Assembly: GCA_027257055.1 (NCBI GenBank)
Contig: JAPVLO010000059.1
Location: 2,604,001 to 2,668,000 of the forward strand
Length of the DNA: 64,000 bases
Source of the DNA: Cephalopachus bancanus
Taxonomy: Eukaryota > Chordata > Mammalia > Primates > Tarsiidae
Reading direction: 5' to 3'
The notes under the pieces were generated by a model. It saw only the letters and a program-made list of their open reading frames with translations. It was not told where the DNA came from and did not search any database. Position 1 is the first letter of the stretch. Every line of letters starts with the position of its first letter. The position numbers were made by a program, and so were the translations under genes. This document shows, in pieces, positions 46,170 through 55,479 of the stretch.

Positions 46170-46502
46170 GGCCAGGTTTGGTGGCTCAGCCTGTAATCCC
46201 AGAACTTTGGGAGGCCGAGACGAGTGGATTGCCAGAGTTCGCAGGTTTGAGACCAGCCTGGGCAACTTGGCGAGACCTCATCTCTACTATAAATCAAAAC
46301 TTAGCTGGGGGTGGTAGCGCACACCTGTAGTTTTGGCTACTTGGAAGGCTGAGGCAGAAGTATCACCAAGAGCCCAGCAGGTCGACGCTGGAGTGGCCAT
46401 GAGCTTGCCACTGCACTCTATGCACTGCACTCTATGCACTCTAGCCTGGGCGATGGAGTGGGACTCCAACTCAAAAAAAAAAAAAAAGTATATACATATA
46501 TG
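46170..46502 (+). mobile_element. Dimeric Alu, lineage type, with internal duplication
   Basis: Left arm GGTTTGGTGGCTCAGCCTG, right arm CAGCAGGTCGACGCTGGAGT, end GGACTCCAACTC plus A15 and a TATACATA-type tail. Target-site duplication GTCTTCTT at 46162-46169 and 46503-46510. A GCACTGCACTCTAT unit is duplicated near 46409-46443, lengthening the right arm. Confidence 0.92.
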
Positions 46503-46567
46503 GTCTTCTTATTGATTGCCAAGCTTTAAGCCCTAGACAAGTTGGACTCACTTATTGGCTTAAGTCA

Positions 46568-46680
46568 TTCCATTACCAGTGAGCCTACCACATGCCAACC
46601 CTCTATACTATACTAGGAACCCCAAGGCACACAGAAAAACTAGAAGATTGTTTCTGCCTCAGTCACACCAGTGGGACATC
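46568..46680 (-). mobile_element. L2 LINE 3' fragment
   Basis: GAGCCTACCACATGCCAACC and CTATACTAGGAACCCCAAGG follow the antisense L2 3' end. Confidence 0.5.
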
Positions 46681-46849
46681 CATGAAGAAATTCAAGATCC
46701 AAAGAAAATCATCAAAAAATGTAGAACAAATGGTATATCAAGTCCTGAGGAAAAAGAGATTAGAAAGGAGGTTAATATTAAAAAAGAAGAAAAGGGGGAA
46801 ACAAATCACTGGAAATGGGTCCCATCAACCTGCAGTTCTTCACAATTTT

Positions 46850-46985
46850 TCATCTTAAAAATTAGATGCATTTATAGCCACTTAACCTCCCTAGGTCCCA
46901 ATCTCCTCATGTTCAAAGGATATAATATTGTTAGCTCTCTCTACTTTGCAAAGTCTATTGTAAAAATACCTCAATATAAAATACT
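46850..46985 (+). mobile_element. MIR SINE 3' half
   Basis: CACTTAACCTCCCTAGGTCC, CAATCTCCTCATGTTCAAAG, then TAATATTGTTAGCTCTC match sense MIR. The 136-codon plus frame at 46579-46989 is an accident of L2 and MIR sequence. Confidence 0.55.
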
Positions 46986-47117
46986 ATGAGGTATTTTAGA
47001 ACAGCTTGAGGTCTTCTACAAATAAAGTAACAGAAAAGGGTACTGCTTGGCTGGAAGATGTAAGATGTAAGACAGTGAAGTTAGTAAAACACTTGTTTAA
47101 GTTTGTTCAAGAATTAT

Positions 47118-48045
47118 TACTTTTTTCATTTTATTGAATATTGACAAGTTTTCATTGTATATATGTGACGCTATGTCTGTATATGCAATCTGGAGTGATT
47201 GAACCAAGCTAATTAACATATCCATCACCTCAAATACTTTTCACTTATTCCTCCTGTCTTACTGAAATATTGAACCCTTTGACCAACAACATCCCATTTC
47301 TCCCACCCCCAGTCTCCGGTAACTGTCATTCTATTCTCTCCTTCTATGTGTTTCATTGTTTTAGATTCTACATATAAGTGAGAACATATGGTACTTATTT
47401 TTCTGTGCCTGGCCTATTACGCTCAGTTGTAATAAAGTTTAATCTATAAATTAGGCACAGTAAGAGAGAAAAATAATAACTATTAATAAAATAGATGCCA
47501 ATATCATTAATCTTGTAATCACTTGTATAACTTTGTTCAAAAATTATTTACTTTTTTCATTTTATTGAATATAGAAAAAATTTAATTATATATATGTGAT
47601 TCTAAGTATATATGTCCTCTAAGTTTATCTATGTTCCTGCAAAAAACATTTTCCTCATTTTTAAGGCTGAATAGTTTTCCACTATGTATATGTACCACAT
47701 TTTCTTTATCTATTTCACCTCACACCCGTTAAAATGGCAGTTATCAGAAAGATGAAAGACAAGTGTCGGTAAGGATATGGAGAAAAAAGATACCTTGTAC
47801 AACACTGGTGGAAATGTAAATTAGTACAGCCATTATGGGAAAACTGCATGAATGCGCCTAAAAAATTAAAAGTAGAGCTACCATATGATACAGCAATTCT
47901 ACTTCTGGGTATATGTCTTGACCAGAGGAATTTAAATTGATATGTTAAAGAGATAATGGTACTCTCATATTTACTGCAGCACTATTCATAATAGCCACAT
48001 TATGGAATCAGGCTAAGTATCCATCAATGGATAAATGGATTAAAA
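47118..48045 (-). mobile_element. L1 (L1M type) with 5' inversion and an insertion
   Basis: 47118-47423 is reversed L1 3' UTR (GCTAATTAACATATCCATCA, ACATATAAGTGAGAACATAT). The element resumes at about 47606 (CTAAGTTTATCTATGTTCCT) and runs to about 47714 (TGTACCACATTTTCTTTATC). From about 47715 the strand flips: CACCTCACACCCGTTAAAAT to CCATCAATGGATAAATGGAT is sense L1. The flipped part ends at nearly the same L1 position where the other starts, as expected for twin priming. Confidence 0.82.
47424..47605. mobile_element. Insert in L1: Tigger fragment plus extra L1 3' end
   Basis: 47424-47515 matches the Tigger-type element (AATAAAGTTTAATCTATAAA, CTATTAATAAAATAGATGCC; compare 45080-45170). 47516-47605 repeats the junction-flank motif CACTTG..GTTCAA and an L1 3' end (TTTTTTCATTTTATTGAATA) already present at 47090-47200. 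The L1 continues immediately after. Confidence 0.68.
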
Positions 48046-48197
48046 AATTATTTAAGACTTTTAAAGGAATTATCATTTTTTAAAACTGAGAATGCTCAAT
48101 ATAAAACTCAATTGAAAAATAATAGTCCCAAAGTTGAAAAATGTGGTCAAAGGAAAAGTCTCAGGATTCTATGCTGAGGGACTCTATCACTGGAAGA

Positions 48198-48372
48198 GTA
48201 CTGTTGGACTGAAAGATGAAAAACATAGGACAGTGAAGGTAACAAATCACTTGCACCATTGTTCAAAACTTACTTTTTATTTTATTGAATATTGACAAAT
48301 TATAATTGCATATATTTATGAGGTACAAAGTGATGCTATGATATATGCTTACAATCTGGAATGACTGAATTA
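48198..48372 (-). mobile_element. Third copy of the flank plus L1 3' end module
   Basis: 48198-48254 resembles 47040-47117 (TACTG, GACTGAAAGATG, ACAGTGAAGGTAA, CACTTG). It is followed by a reversed L1 3' end (TTTTATTTTATTGAATATTG, TTATGAGGTACAAAGTGATG). Shared non-L1 flank points to local duplication rather than independent L1 insertion. Confidence 0.55.
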
Positions 48373-48439
48373 ATAGATGAATGAATCTGGAATGGGAGGG
48401 TTCCAGCCCTCAATAGCAGGGACAGTAAAGTTCAATCAC

Positions 48440-48830
48440 TCAAAATGTAGTGACTGAGAACTGATGGTGTGTGTTCTAAGTTGTTTGAAGACATTGGTGA
48501 GCAAGACAGGTTGCTGCCTCATAAAATGTAAGAATTGAGGGAAGAAGATTAGGAGAGACTAATAAACAAATAAATATACAATAAGATAATTTTAGTCTGT
48601 TTCAGTATGAAGTCAATTAAACAGACAATTCCATAGAGTTACTTAAAGGATAGGGAGTAAGGTGGCTCTTTAGCTTAGATGATTAGGGAAGGTCTTTCAG
48701 AGAAAGTTACATATGAGCAGAGATAGGAAAGATGTGAGAGAATCAGGATAGGAAAATCCTGGGCTAGATCTAGTCCAAAGGAAATCCAAAAGCATGGCTG
48801 TGAGGCAGGGATCAGAGGAGGGTATTAAGG
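48440..48830 (-). mobile_element. L2 LINE 3' region
   Basis: Antisense L2: GTGAGCAAGACAGGTTGCTG, AATAAACAAATAAATATAC, TTAGGGAAGGTCTTTCAGAG, AAAGCATGGCTGTGAGGCAG. Confidence 0.68.
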
Positions 48831-49027
48831 GAACTCCATCACAGTGGCAAAATTAACCCTATCTTGATGAAGCAAAGCCAGTTACAATACTTGATGCTAT
48901 CCCTGACGCCCTTTAGTAACAAGTTGATTTGCTTTCTGCCTTGGCCACTTGAGGAAGACTAAAAGGAATAATTCAGAACCAAACTGCAGGGTGAATACCA
49001 AAGCACCAGTCACATTTTCCCCTTGTA

Positions 49028-49415
49028 GGCCTGTCCAAGTCCATTGATGCTGCTATAGCAAAATACCCAAACTAGGTAAATTATAAGTGACAGAACTTCA
49101 TTTCTCACAATTCTGGAGGCTGGGAAGTCCAAGTTCAAGGTGCTGGTAGGTTCAAGATCTGGCAAAGTCTCTTTCTCTGCTTCCAAGGTGGTGTACTCAC
49201 ATGGAAGAAGACAGAAGAGCAAAAAAGGTAAAAAAGAGCCTACCTAGTTCCCCTGAACCTTTTAAAAGGGCACAAATCCCATTCATGAGGAAGGAGCCCT
49301 CATGACTTAATCACCTCCTAAAGACCTCAATCTTAATGCTATCATATTGGATCTTAGGTTCCAACATATGAATTTGGGTGGTGGGGGGAGGACACATACA
49401 TTAAAACCACAGCAG
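49028..49415 (-). mobile_element. ERVL-MaLR LTR (MST/MLT1 type)
   Basis: Reversed LTR: TCCATTGATGCTGCTATAGC, GAAATTATAAGTGA-like stretch, CAATTCTGGAGGCTGGGAAG, CCTCATGACTTAATCACCTC, CCAACATATGAATTTGGGTG. Solo LTR with no internal genes. Confidence 0.8.
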
Positions 49416-49429
49416 GGCCTCTCAACAAG

Positions 49430-50845
49430 TCATTAGACATGAGCATTTGGGGTTTAGATCAGGAATTGGTTGCCAGTTCTAATTTCTATAAGGCTGTCTC
49501 CTGCATTTTCTAAGGTTCTTATAGTTTGAAGTTTTACATTTAGGTCTTTGATTCATTTAGAGTTGATTTTTGCATATGGTGATAGGTAGGGGTCTTGTTT
49601 TAATCTTCTCATGTGGCCAGCCAGTTTTCCCAGCACCATTTACTGAATAGGTTCTCCTCTCCCCAGTCATTTGTCGAAGATGAGTTGGTTGAGAAATTGA
49701 GGTTTTGCTTCTGGAATCTCTATCCTGTTCCATTGGTCTATATGCCTGTTCCTGTACCACTTCTCGCCTGTTTTGATTATTGTAGCTTTATAATAGAGTT
49801 TAAAGTCTGGGAGTGTAATACCTCCATGCCATAAGAGATAAGATAGACAGGTAGGAGTTCATCAAACTGACAAGTTTCTGCAAAGTCAAAGAAACCATCA
49901 AGAAAGGAGGGAGACAGCCCACAGACTGGGAAAAAATATTTGCCAACTGTATGTCTGACAAAGACCTAACATCTAGGATCTACAAGGAACTCAAATGTGC
50001 TGAAAAGAATAAAACAAACAGTCCCATTACAAAGTGGGCAAAAAATATGAATAGACAGTTCTTAAAAGAAGATGTACAAGCAGCCAACAGATACATGAAA
50101 AAAGGCTCAGCCTCACTAGTCATCAAAGAAATGCAAATTAAAACTACACTGAAATACCACTTAACTCCAGTCAGGATGGCTATCATCAGTAACTCAAAAA
50201 ACAACAGATGCTGGAGAGGATGTGGCAAAAAGGGAACACTTCTACACTGTTGGTGGAAGTGTAAACTAGTACAGCCTCTGTGGAAAACAGTGTGGCAATT
50301 CCTAAAAGATCTAAAAATCAACCTTCCATATGACTCTGCAATCCCCCTACTGGAAATATACTCAGAAGAATTCAAATCACTCTATAAAAAAGATATCTGC
50401 ACATGTATGTTTATCGCAGCATTGTTCACAGTAGCAAGAACATGGAACCAACCATGCTGCCCATCAAAAGAGGACTAGATTTAAAAAATATATGGTATAT
50501 ATACACAATGGAATACTATGCAGTTATAAAGAAGAACAAAATCATGAACTTCACAGCAACCTGGATGAACTTAGAGTCTATAATACTGAGTGATCTTTCA
50601 AAGAAACAAAGCACTGAGTATTACATGTTCTCACTCATAAGTGGACCTTGAACAATTATAATACTATAAGAAAAGGATTGGCAGTAGCAGGAAACTGTCA
50701 GGAAGGGAGGGGGGAAGCAGGATTGGCAGTAGTGGGAATGTGCCTGGGGAAGGGGGGACACACCTCATTCACAAGGGTACCTGCATAATGAACGTTTGTA
50801 TACCTAACCCTGAATTGTACCCCACATCTTTAAAATTAAAAAAAA
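49430..50845 (+). mobile_element. Young-looking L1 with 5' inversion (twin priming)
   Basis: 49430-49829 is L1 ORF2 sequence on the minus strand (GTGGCCAGCCAGTTTTCCCA, TCCTGTTCCATTGGTCTATA). From about 49830 the plus strand carries ORF2 3' sequence through CCGATAGAGG-like, now GTGGAAGTGTAAACTAGTAC, into the 3' UTR and poly(A). The 3' UTR end (CTGAATTGTACCCCACATCT) differs from human L1PA. Flanks AAGTCATTAGA / AAGTTATTAGA may be a target-site duplication. This is the least decayed L1 in the window. Confidence 0.88.
49951..50651 (+). pseudogene. L1 ORF2 C-terminal remnant, frameshifted
   Basis: Frame 49951-50478 reads 175 codons of the ORF2p C-terminal domain. Visible are the C-W-R-G-C-G and H-C-W-W-K-C cysteine/histidine cluster, then [11 protein letters not shown]. 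The frame slips near 50450-50470 and continues in frame 50403-50651 (W-Y-I-Y-T-M-E-Y-Y to M-F-S-L-I-S-G). Endonuclease and most of the RT are missing through truncation and inversion, so it cannot mobilise itself. Confidence 0.85.
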
Positions 50846-51354
50846 AGTTATTAGAGAGAGGGCCAAGGAGCACCAACGTGGCTTTTTAAATATTGAACAA
50901 TTATAATTTAATGGAGGCTTAACATGGTCCATAATACATGATCAGATATCAGAGAAGTAGGTCTTTATATGCTACAGACACCTTCAAAGGAGAAGAAATC
51001 AAAATGTGCTTGTCTGAATGTGGATCAAGACCAAGACCAAGGTCTGCCTAAATGGTGATCAATGAAGTCTTAGTTTAGTGTAACAGTACATTTGGGATTT
51101 CATAATTTTTAAAAAAACTGTTCCAGTGTGTAATCCTCTGTTTATACCTGAGTATGAGGAAGTGAATTTCAAGGAAAAGCCCTGCATTTCCTGATAAATC
51201 ACTTTTACAATTAATTGGTTATTTAACGACTCATCTTGGTTTAAAAAAAAAAACAAAAAAACTAATGGTTTTAAGAGGAAGTTTCATCAATGCTTGTCTC
51301 TTTCATAAGGTTTGCTATTGAGAAAACAGAGAAGACCATGCACATGTGGCCCTT
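50846..51354. other. Unique sequence, no gene seen
   Basis: About 500 bp with A-rich stretches (51242-51260). No element recognised. Confidence 0.4.
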
Positions 51355-51510
51355 TAACAGAACCCACAGGAGGCTGTGTTTGGAGAGAGCTCAGAAGATC
51401 AGGTTCTAATCCTAACCCCCTTTCTTCCAGATATGTAACAAATGGTCAAGTTACTTAATTACCCCAACGTTTGGTGCTTTCCTCGTTGTTTTATAAAAGA
51501 ACAAAAGCAC
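51355..51510 (+). mobile_element. MIR SINE fragment
   Basis: CAGGTTCTAATCCTAACCCC, GGTCAAGTTACTTAATTACC and GGTGCTTTCCTCG in sense MIR order. Confidence 0.55.
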
Positions 51511-51599
51511 TATAGATTTTTCTTCAAAGAGACATGTCACCCCGGAGGGGTTTAACACTCAGTGATTCTTTTGCAGGTCACAAACTGCCCACCAGTACA

Positions 51600-52285
51600 G
51601 GCAGTTGTCATGGATGTCCTCTGCTTGCCTGTCCAGATCCACTCCCCACCTCAAGTCTTTCTGGGTGGTTTATCTATATAGCTTTGTCAAAACAAGATCC
51701 TGTACTCTCTGGCTTCCATGTGTGTTCTATCAATGGGAAGCCCTTGTGAGAGATTAGATAATTCCAGTATTAGTGCCATCCTGCAAGGGGCCCAGGACAG
51801 CTCTGTCCATCCTATGAATAATGCTGTGCTCAGGTGGCCTGCTGTCTCCTCCTAGGCTCTGGTGACTGCTTCTTCCCCTCATCCCTTCAGGCCTAGGGAA
51901 GCGTATGGACTGAATGTTTGTGTCCCCTCGGAAATTCATACATTGAAATCTAATCCCAATGTGATGGAAATAAAAGGTGAGGCCTTAGAGAGGTGGTTAG
52001 GATATGAGGATGGAGCCCATAGGAATGGGATTAGTGCCTTTATAAAGAGCTGAAGAGACCAGTATTCTCCCCTTCTACCATGTGAGGGCACACAAGAAGA
52101 CACCTTCTATGAACCAGAAAGCAGGTGTTCACCAGACTCCCAGCCTCTAGAACTGTGGGAAAGAAATTTCTGTTTTTTTTAAGGTGCCGGGTTTAATATT
52201 TTGTTATAGCAGCTCAAATAGGCAAACACAGGGAGGTAAGGGCCTCTACTAGCACCAGGTGATCGCATACTCCCTCGTACTTCTA
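51600..52285 (+). mobile_element. Second copy of the LTR-like repeat, split by an MaLR LTR
   Basis: CTCTGGCTTCCATGTGTGTT, TCAATGGGAAGCCCTTGTG, GGTGACTGCTTCTTCCCCTC and CCCTTCAGGCCTAGGGAAG match the repeat at 30293-30812. It continues after the MaLR LTR with GCCTCTACTAGCACCAGGTG. Confidence 0.5.
51905..52230 (+). mobile_element. ERVL-MaLR LTR (MLT1/MST type), nested
   Basis: GACTGAATGTTTGTGTCCCC, GTGAGGCCTTAGAGAGGTGG, GGAATGGGATTAGTGCCTTT, CCAGCCTCTAGAACTGTGGG, ending in TTGTTATAGCAGCTCAAATA. Full-length solo LTR in sense orientation, inserted into an older repeat. Confidence 0.85.
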
Positions 52286-53044
52286 GGAAGATGGAGACTC
52301 TGAACAGAAGTCAAAGATGTAATTGGAATGGACTCTTGGAGATGCTCCACACAGAGGTGATAACTGAAGCTGGAATTCTGGATAAAGAGTCTGGAAATCA
52401 CATCATCAAGAGCAATAGGGCTGATGAGAAAACGTTAGGAAGTGACCAAAGGGAGGAATGCAGGAAGGAAAGCCGAAAAACAGGACAGAGAAATAACAGC
52501 TGGAAAGTTAAGAAGCAAAAACAGAGACAGAGTTACCATCCAGAGGACAAAAGGAGATTTTAGGAAGAAGTAGGTCAGGGAATGATGACTGAGAGCAGCC
52601 CTTGGACATGGCGACAGATCTTTGGGGATGACAGAAAATGCAAGGATGGAGTGGCCTGTTGTGGTGATGCAATCGGCAAGCCAGTGGCGGTCCATGAGCC
52701 CATTTCCTACACCGCAGGCAAACAGTGTACCATTAAACCCCTGCAGCGGGAAGTGCCTCCTTGATTCATTTTGCCAACATTCACTGCACTCTTGATACAA
52801 GCCAGAGTCTAGCGGAGAGTTTATTCACTGCTGCAGTCTGGCTCTCTGCTGTGTCTGAAAGCTGACCCTAGTGTCCTCTGAGTTTTATCCCAGAAAACAG
52901 CACAGCAATTGAGCAATGCCCCAGGCACAGGGGACAAAATGTGAGAATGACATAAAAACAGGATTCCCTTCCCAACTTGGGCCTCTGGGGTTGCGTTGCT
53001 GCATCCTGGAGTTGCAGAGGGAGTATGCTGGGCAGAAGGCGATT
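52286..53044. other. Unrecognised; possible degraded L2
   Basis: 52290-52600 is purine-rich and may be an antisense L2 RT-region relic. Frames on both strands (52291-52563 +, 52435-52800 -, 52821-53169 -) lack domain features. Confidence 0.35.
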
Positions 53045-53200
53045 TCAATTCCATTTAAAGCAACAAGTGCTTGCTGAGAATTAACCATATACTTAGTAAG
53101 GAGACAGGTGCTGTAGGAGCAGAGAATTAAATGAAATGGTCCCTTCCTACCAGGGACAAACAGCTTCATGCTAGAAATAAAACTAACTCACATGCAACAA
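53045..53200 (-). mobile_element. L2 LINE 3' fragment
   Basis: CAACAAGTGCTTGCTGAGAA, GACAGGTGCTGTAGGAGCAG and TCCCTTCCTACCAGGGACAA in antisense L2 order. Confidence 0.55.
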
Positions 53201-53424
53201 ACAGGAAGACACACACAAAGCACTTTTCATGATTAACGACAAACTATGGGATTATCCATGCAGACAGAGACAGAAGAAGAATTCTATGTCTAAATGTTTT
53301 CTGTTGTTCCTGTGTATGTGTTTTCTAGTTTTTCTACATTCAGTGTGAATTAGTATTGAAATCAGAAAAAAAGCAATAATTTTTTAATAGCTCCATTTTA
53401 GAAAGAGAGCCCTGGGCTGAAGTT

Positions 53425-53530
53425 CCAGGGATGGCTTTTCCTAACAACTTGAACTTAGGCAAGTTCCTTAACTACTCAGTGCCTAAATTTTCTCATTTAT
53501 AAAATTGAGTAGAGGGAGTAGAGAGGCCAT
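53425..53530 (+). mobile_element. MIR SINE fragment
   Basis: CTTAGGCAAGTTCCTTAACT, then CAGTGCCTAAATTTTCTCAT and ATAAAATTGAG in sense MIR order. Confidence 0.65.
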
Positions 53531-53684
53531 AACCCACAAGTTTTCATTCCTTATGGGAATAAAAAAAAAAATCTTTGTATTTTATAATCTTACTTTGAGA
53601 TTGTAAAATAAAATTCTGAAAGTTACTAAGTTAATCATAGGATTTAAGAAAGAAATACAGTATAATATGCTTAATAATGAAGAT

Positions 53685-53880
53685 AGTTCAAGCTCTAGCT
53701 CTGCTATTTAACAATAACTGTCCTCAAATAAGTTATTTAATCCTCCCTGAGTCTGTTACTTCATCTATAAAACAGGGATAATAATAAAACCTACCTCATG
53801 GGGACCTTTTGAAGATAATGCTTGCAACATACTATCACAGTATTTGGCACAAAGTGTCTAAGAATGTATATATAATTATA
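53685..53880 (+). mobile_element. MIR SINE
   Basis: AGCTCTAGCTCTGCTATTTA, AAGTTATTTAATCCTCCCTG, CATCTATAAAACAGGGATAA and AGTATTTGGCACAAAGTG in sense MIR order. Confidence 0.8.
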
Positions 53881-54086
53881 ATTATCATCTGGAAAGGCTG
53901 GTGTTGTTTCAGACAAATCTGAGAGAAGAAAAGCATGAAGAGGTATACGTGTTTTTCATCTTTGTATCTCACCCATGCCTTGTATGTCAGCATCTTCTAG
54001 CTACAGTTCCCAAGGAAGGGATAGGGAGTAGGAGCTTCCAAGTAATGACCCATGTAGGTTGCAGATATAAAGAGAAATGCTTTCAA

Positions 54087-54399
54087 GGTTAGGCGTGGTT
54101 GCTCACACCTGTAATCCCAGCACTTTGGGAGGTGGAGGTGAGAGGATTGCCTGAGCCCAGGGATTGCAGATCAGCCTGGACAACTTGGTGAGACTTCATT
54201 GCTACAATAAATCAAGAAAGATTAGCCAGGCATGGTGGCACATGCCTGTAGTTCTAGCTACTTGGAAGACTGAGATGAAAGGATCACCTGAGCCCAGCAG
54301 GTCAAGGTTTCAGTGGCCATGAGCATGCCGTTGCACTCCAGCCTGGGTGACAGAGTGAGACTCCAACTCAAAAAAAGAAAAGAGAGAGAGAGAGAGAAA
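54087..54399 (+). mobile_element. Dimeric Alu, intermediate type
   Basis: Full dimer: GGTTAGGCGTGGTTGCTCAC, CTGGACAACTTGGTGAGACT, linker CTACAATAAATCAAG, right arm GGTTTCAGTGGCCATGAGCA, end GACTCCAACTC and an A/GA-rich tail. It retains CTCACACCTG where most lineage-type copies have CTCAGCCTG, so it may be an early branch. Confidence 0.9.
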
Positions 54400-54466
54400 T
54401 ACGAAAATGTAAATTAAAATAAAATCCCTGCTCCAGCTTATTATATACACAAATGTCTTCCTGCAT

Positions 54467-54766
54467 TTTTTTTTTTTTTCAGTTGGAGTCTCACTTCATC
54501 GCCCAGGCTGAAGTGCAGTGGCACGCTCACGGCCACCCCAGCGTCAATCTGCTAGATTCCGGCGATCCTTCCACCTCAGCCTTCCAAGTAGCCAGAATTA
54601 CAGGCATGTGCTACTACACCCGACTAATTTTTTTATTTATTGTAGAAATGAGGTCTCGCCAAGTTACCAAGGCTCGTCTCGAACTCGCGGATTCAGGCAA
54701 TCCACTCGCCTCGGCCTCCCAAAGTGCTGGAATTACAGGCTGAGCCACCGAGTCCAGTCTGCACTT
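54467..54766 (-). mobile_element. Dimeric Alu, lineage type, nested in an AluJ tail
   Basis: Reversed dimer: GAGTCTCACTTCATCGCCCA, CACGCTCACGGCCACCCCAG, GCGTCAATCTGCTAGATTCC, ATTACAGGCTGAGCCACCGA. It sits against the poly(T) of the next AluJ, and CTGCAT/C plus T runs on both sides show it entered that tail. Confidence 0.92.
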
Positions 54767-55059
54767 TTTTTTTTTTTTAAGAGACAGAGTTTTACTCTGT
54801 TGCCCAGGCTGGAGTGCACAATCTAGCTCACTGCAGCCTTGAACTCCCGGGTTCAAATGATCTTCTTGCCCCAGTCTCTCATGTGACTAGGACTACAGGC
54901 ATGTGCCATTATGACTAGTTAATCTTTTTATTTTTATTTTTGTAGAGGTGTCTTGCTATGTTGCCCAAGCTGCTCCTAAATTCCCAACTTCATGCAATCT
55001 TCCTGCCTCAGACTCCCAAAGTGCAGGAATTACAGGCATGAGCCACTGTGCCCAGGCAT
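54767..55059 (-). mobile_element. AluJ-type dimer
   Basis: Reversed dimer: TTTTACTCTGTTGCCCAGGC, AATCTAGCTCACTGCAGCCT, linker, then TTGCTATGTTGCCCAAGCTG and ATTACAGGCATGAGCCACTG. Its own target-site duplication, TTCCTGCAT (54458-54466 and 55060-55068), encloses both Alus. Confidence 0.9.
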
Positions 55060-55074
55060 TTCCTGCATATTTAT

Positions 55075-55315
55075 CCATCCTTTTGAGCAGTCAAATGTTA
55101 CTTCCTCAGAGAAGCTCTCCTTGACCTTCAGTCTGGGTCGGATACTTTGTTACATGCTCTAATAGCATCTGGTACTCTTCCAGTAGAGCAGTGGCCATAA
55201 TTGCTTATCATGTTTCTTCCCTCCCAGGTTGCAATCAAGCTTCATGAGGGCAGTGTTCCTATCTGCCTGTTTATCCTGAAATCACTTATGTGCATGAAAT
55301 AAGTAAGTGAATATA
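55075..55315 (+). mobile_element. L2 LINE 3' region
   Basis: GTTACTTCCTCAGAGAAGCT, CTCCTTGACCTTCAGTCTGG, AAGCTTCATGAGGGCAGTGT and CTATCTGCCTGTTTATCC in sense L2 3' order. Confidence 0.75.
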
Positions 55316-55479
55316 TATACACATATTGTTGACACCTTAATTCATGGATTCTTTTTGTGAATTTGCCTACTTACTCAAATTCATTTATAGCCTTAAAATA
55401 AATACTTGCAATTCTTCTGTGGTCATTTTTGGACATTCACAGAGCAGTGAAAATTTTGTGACTAGCACACATTCCCAAG

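Noticed and set aside
46579..46989. 136-codon lysine-rich plus frame
   Set aside because: Begins in an L2 3' end and finishes in a MIR; the basic composition comes from AAA/AAG runs.
49951..50478. 175-codon plus frame with Cys/His cluster resembling a zinc-binding protein
   Set aside because: It is the L1 ORF2 C-terminal domain, truncated and frameshifted; annotated as a pseudogene, not a host gene.
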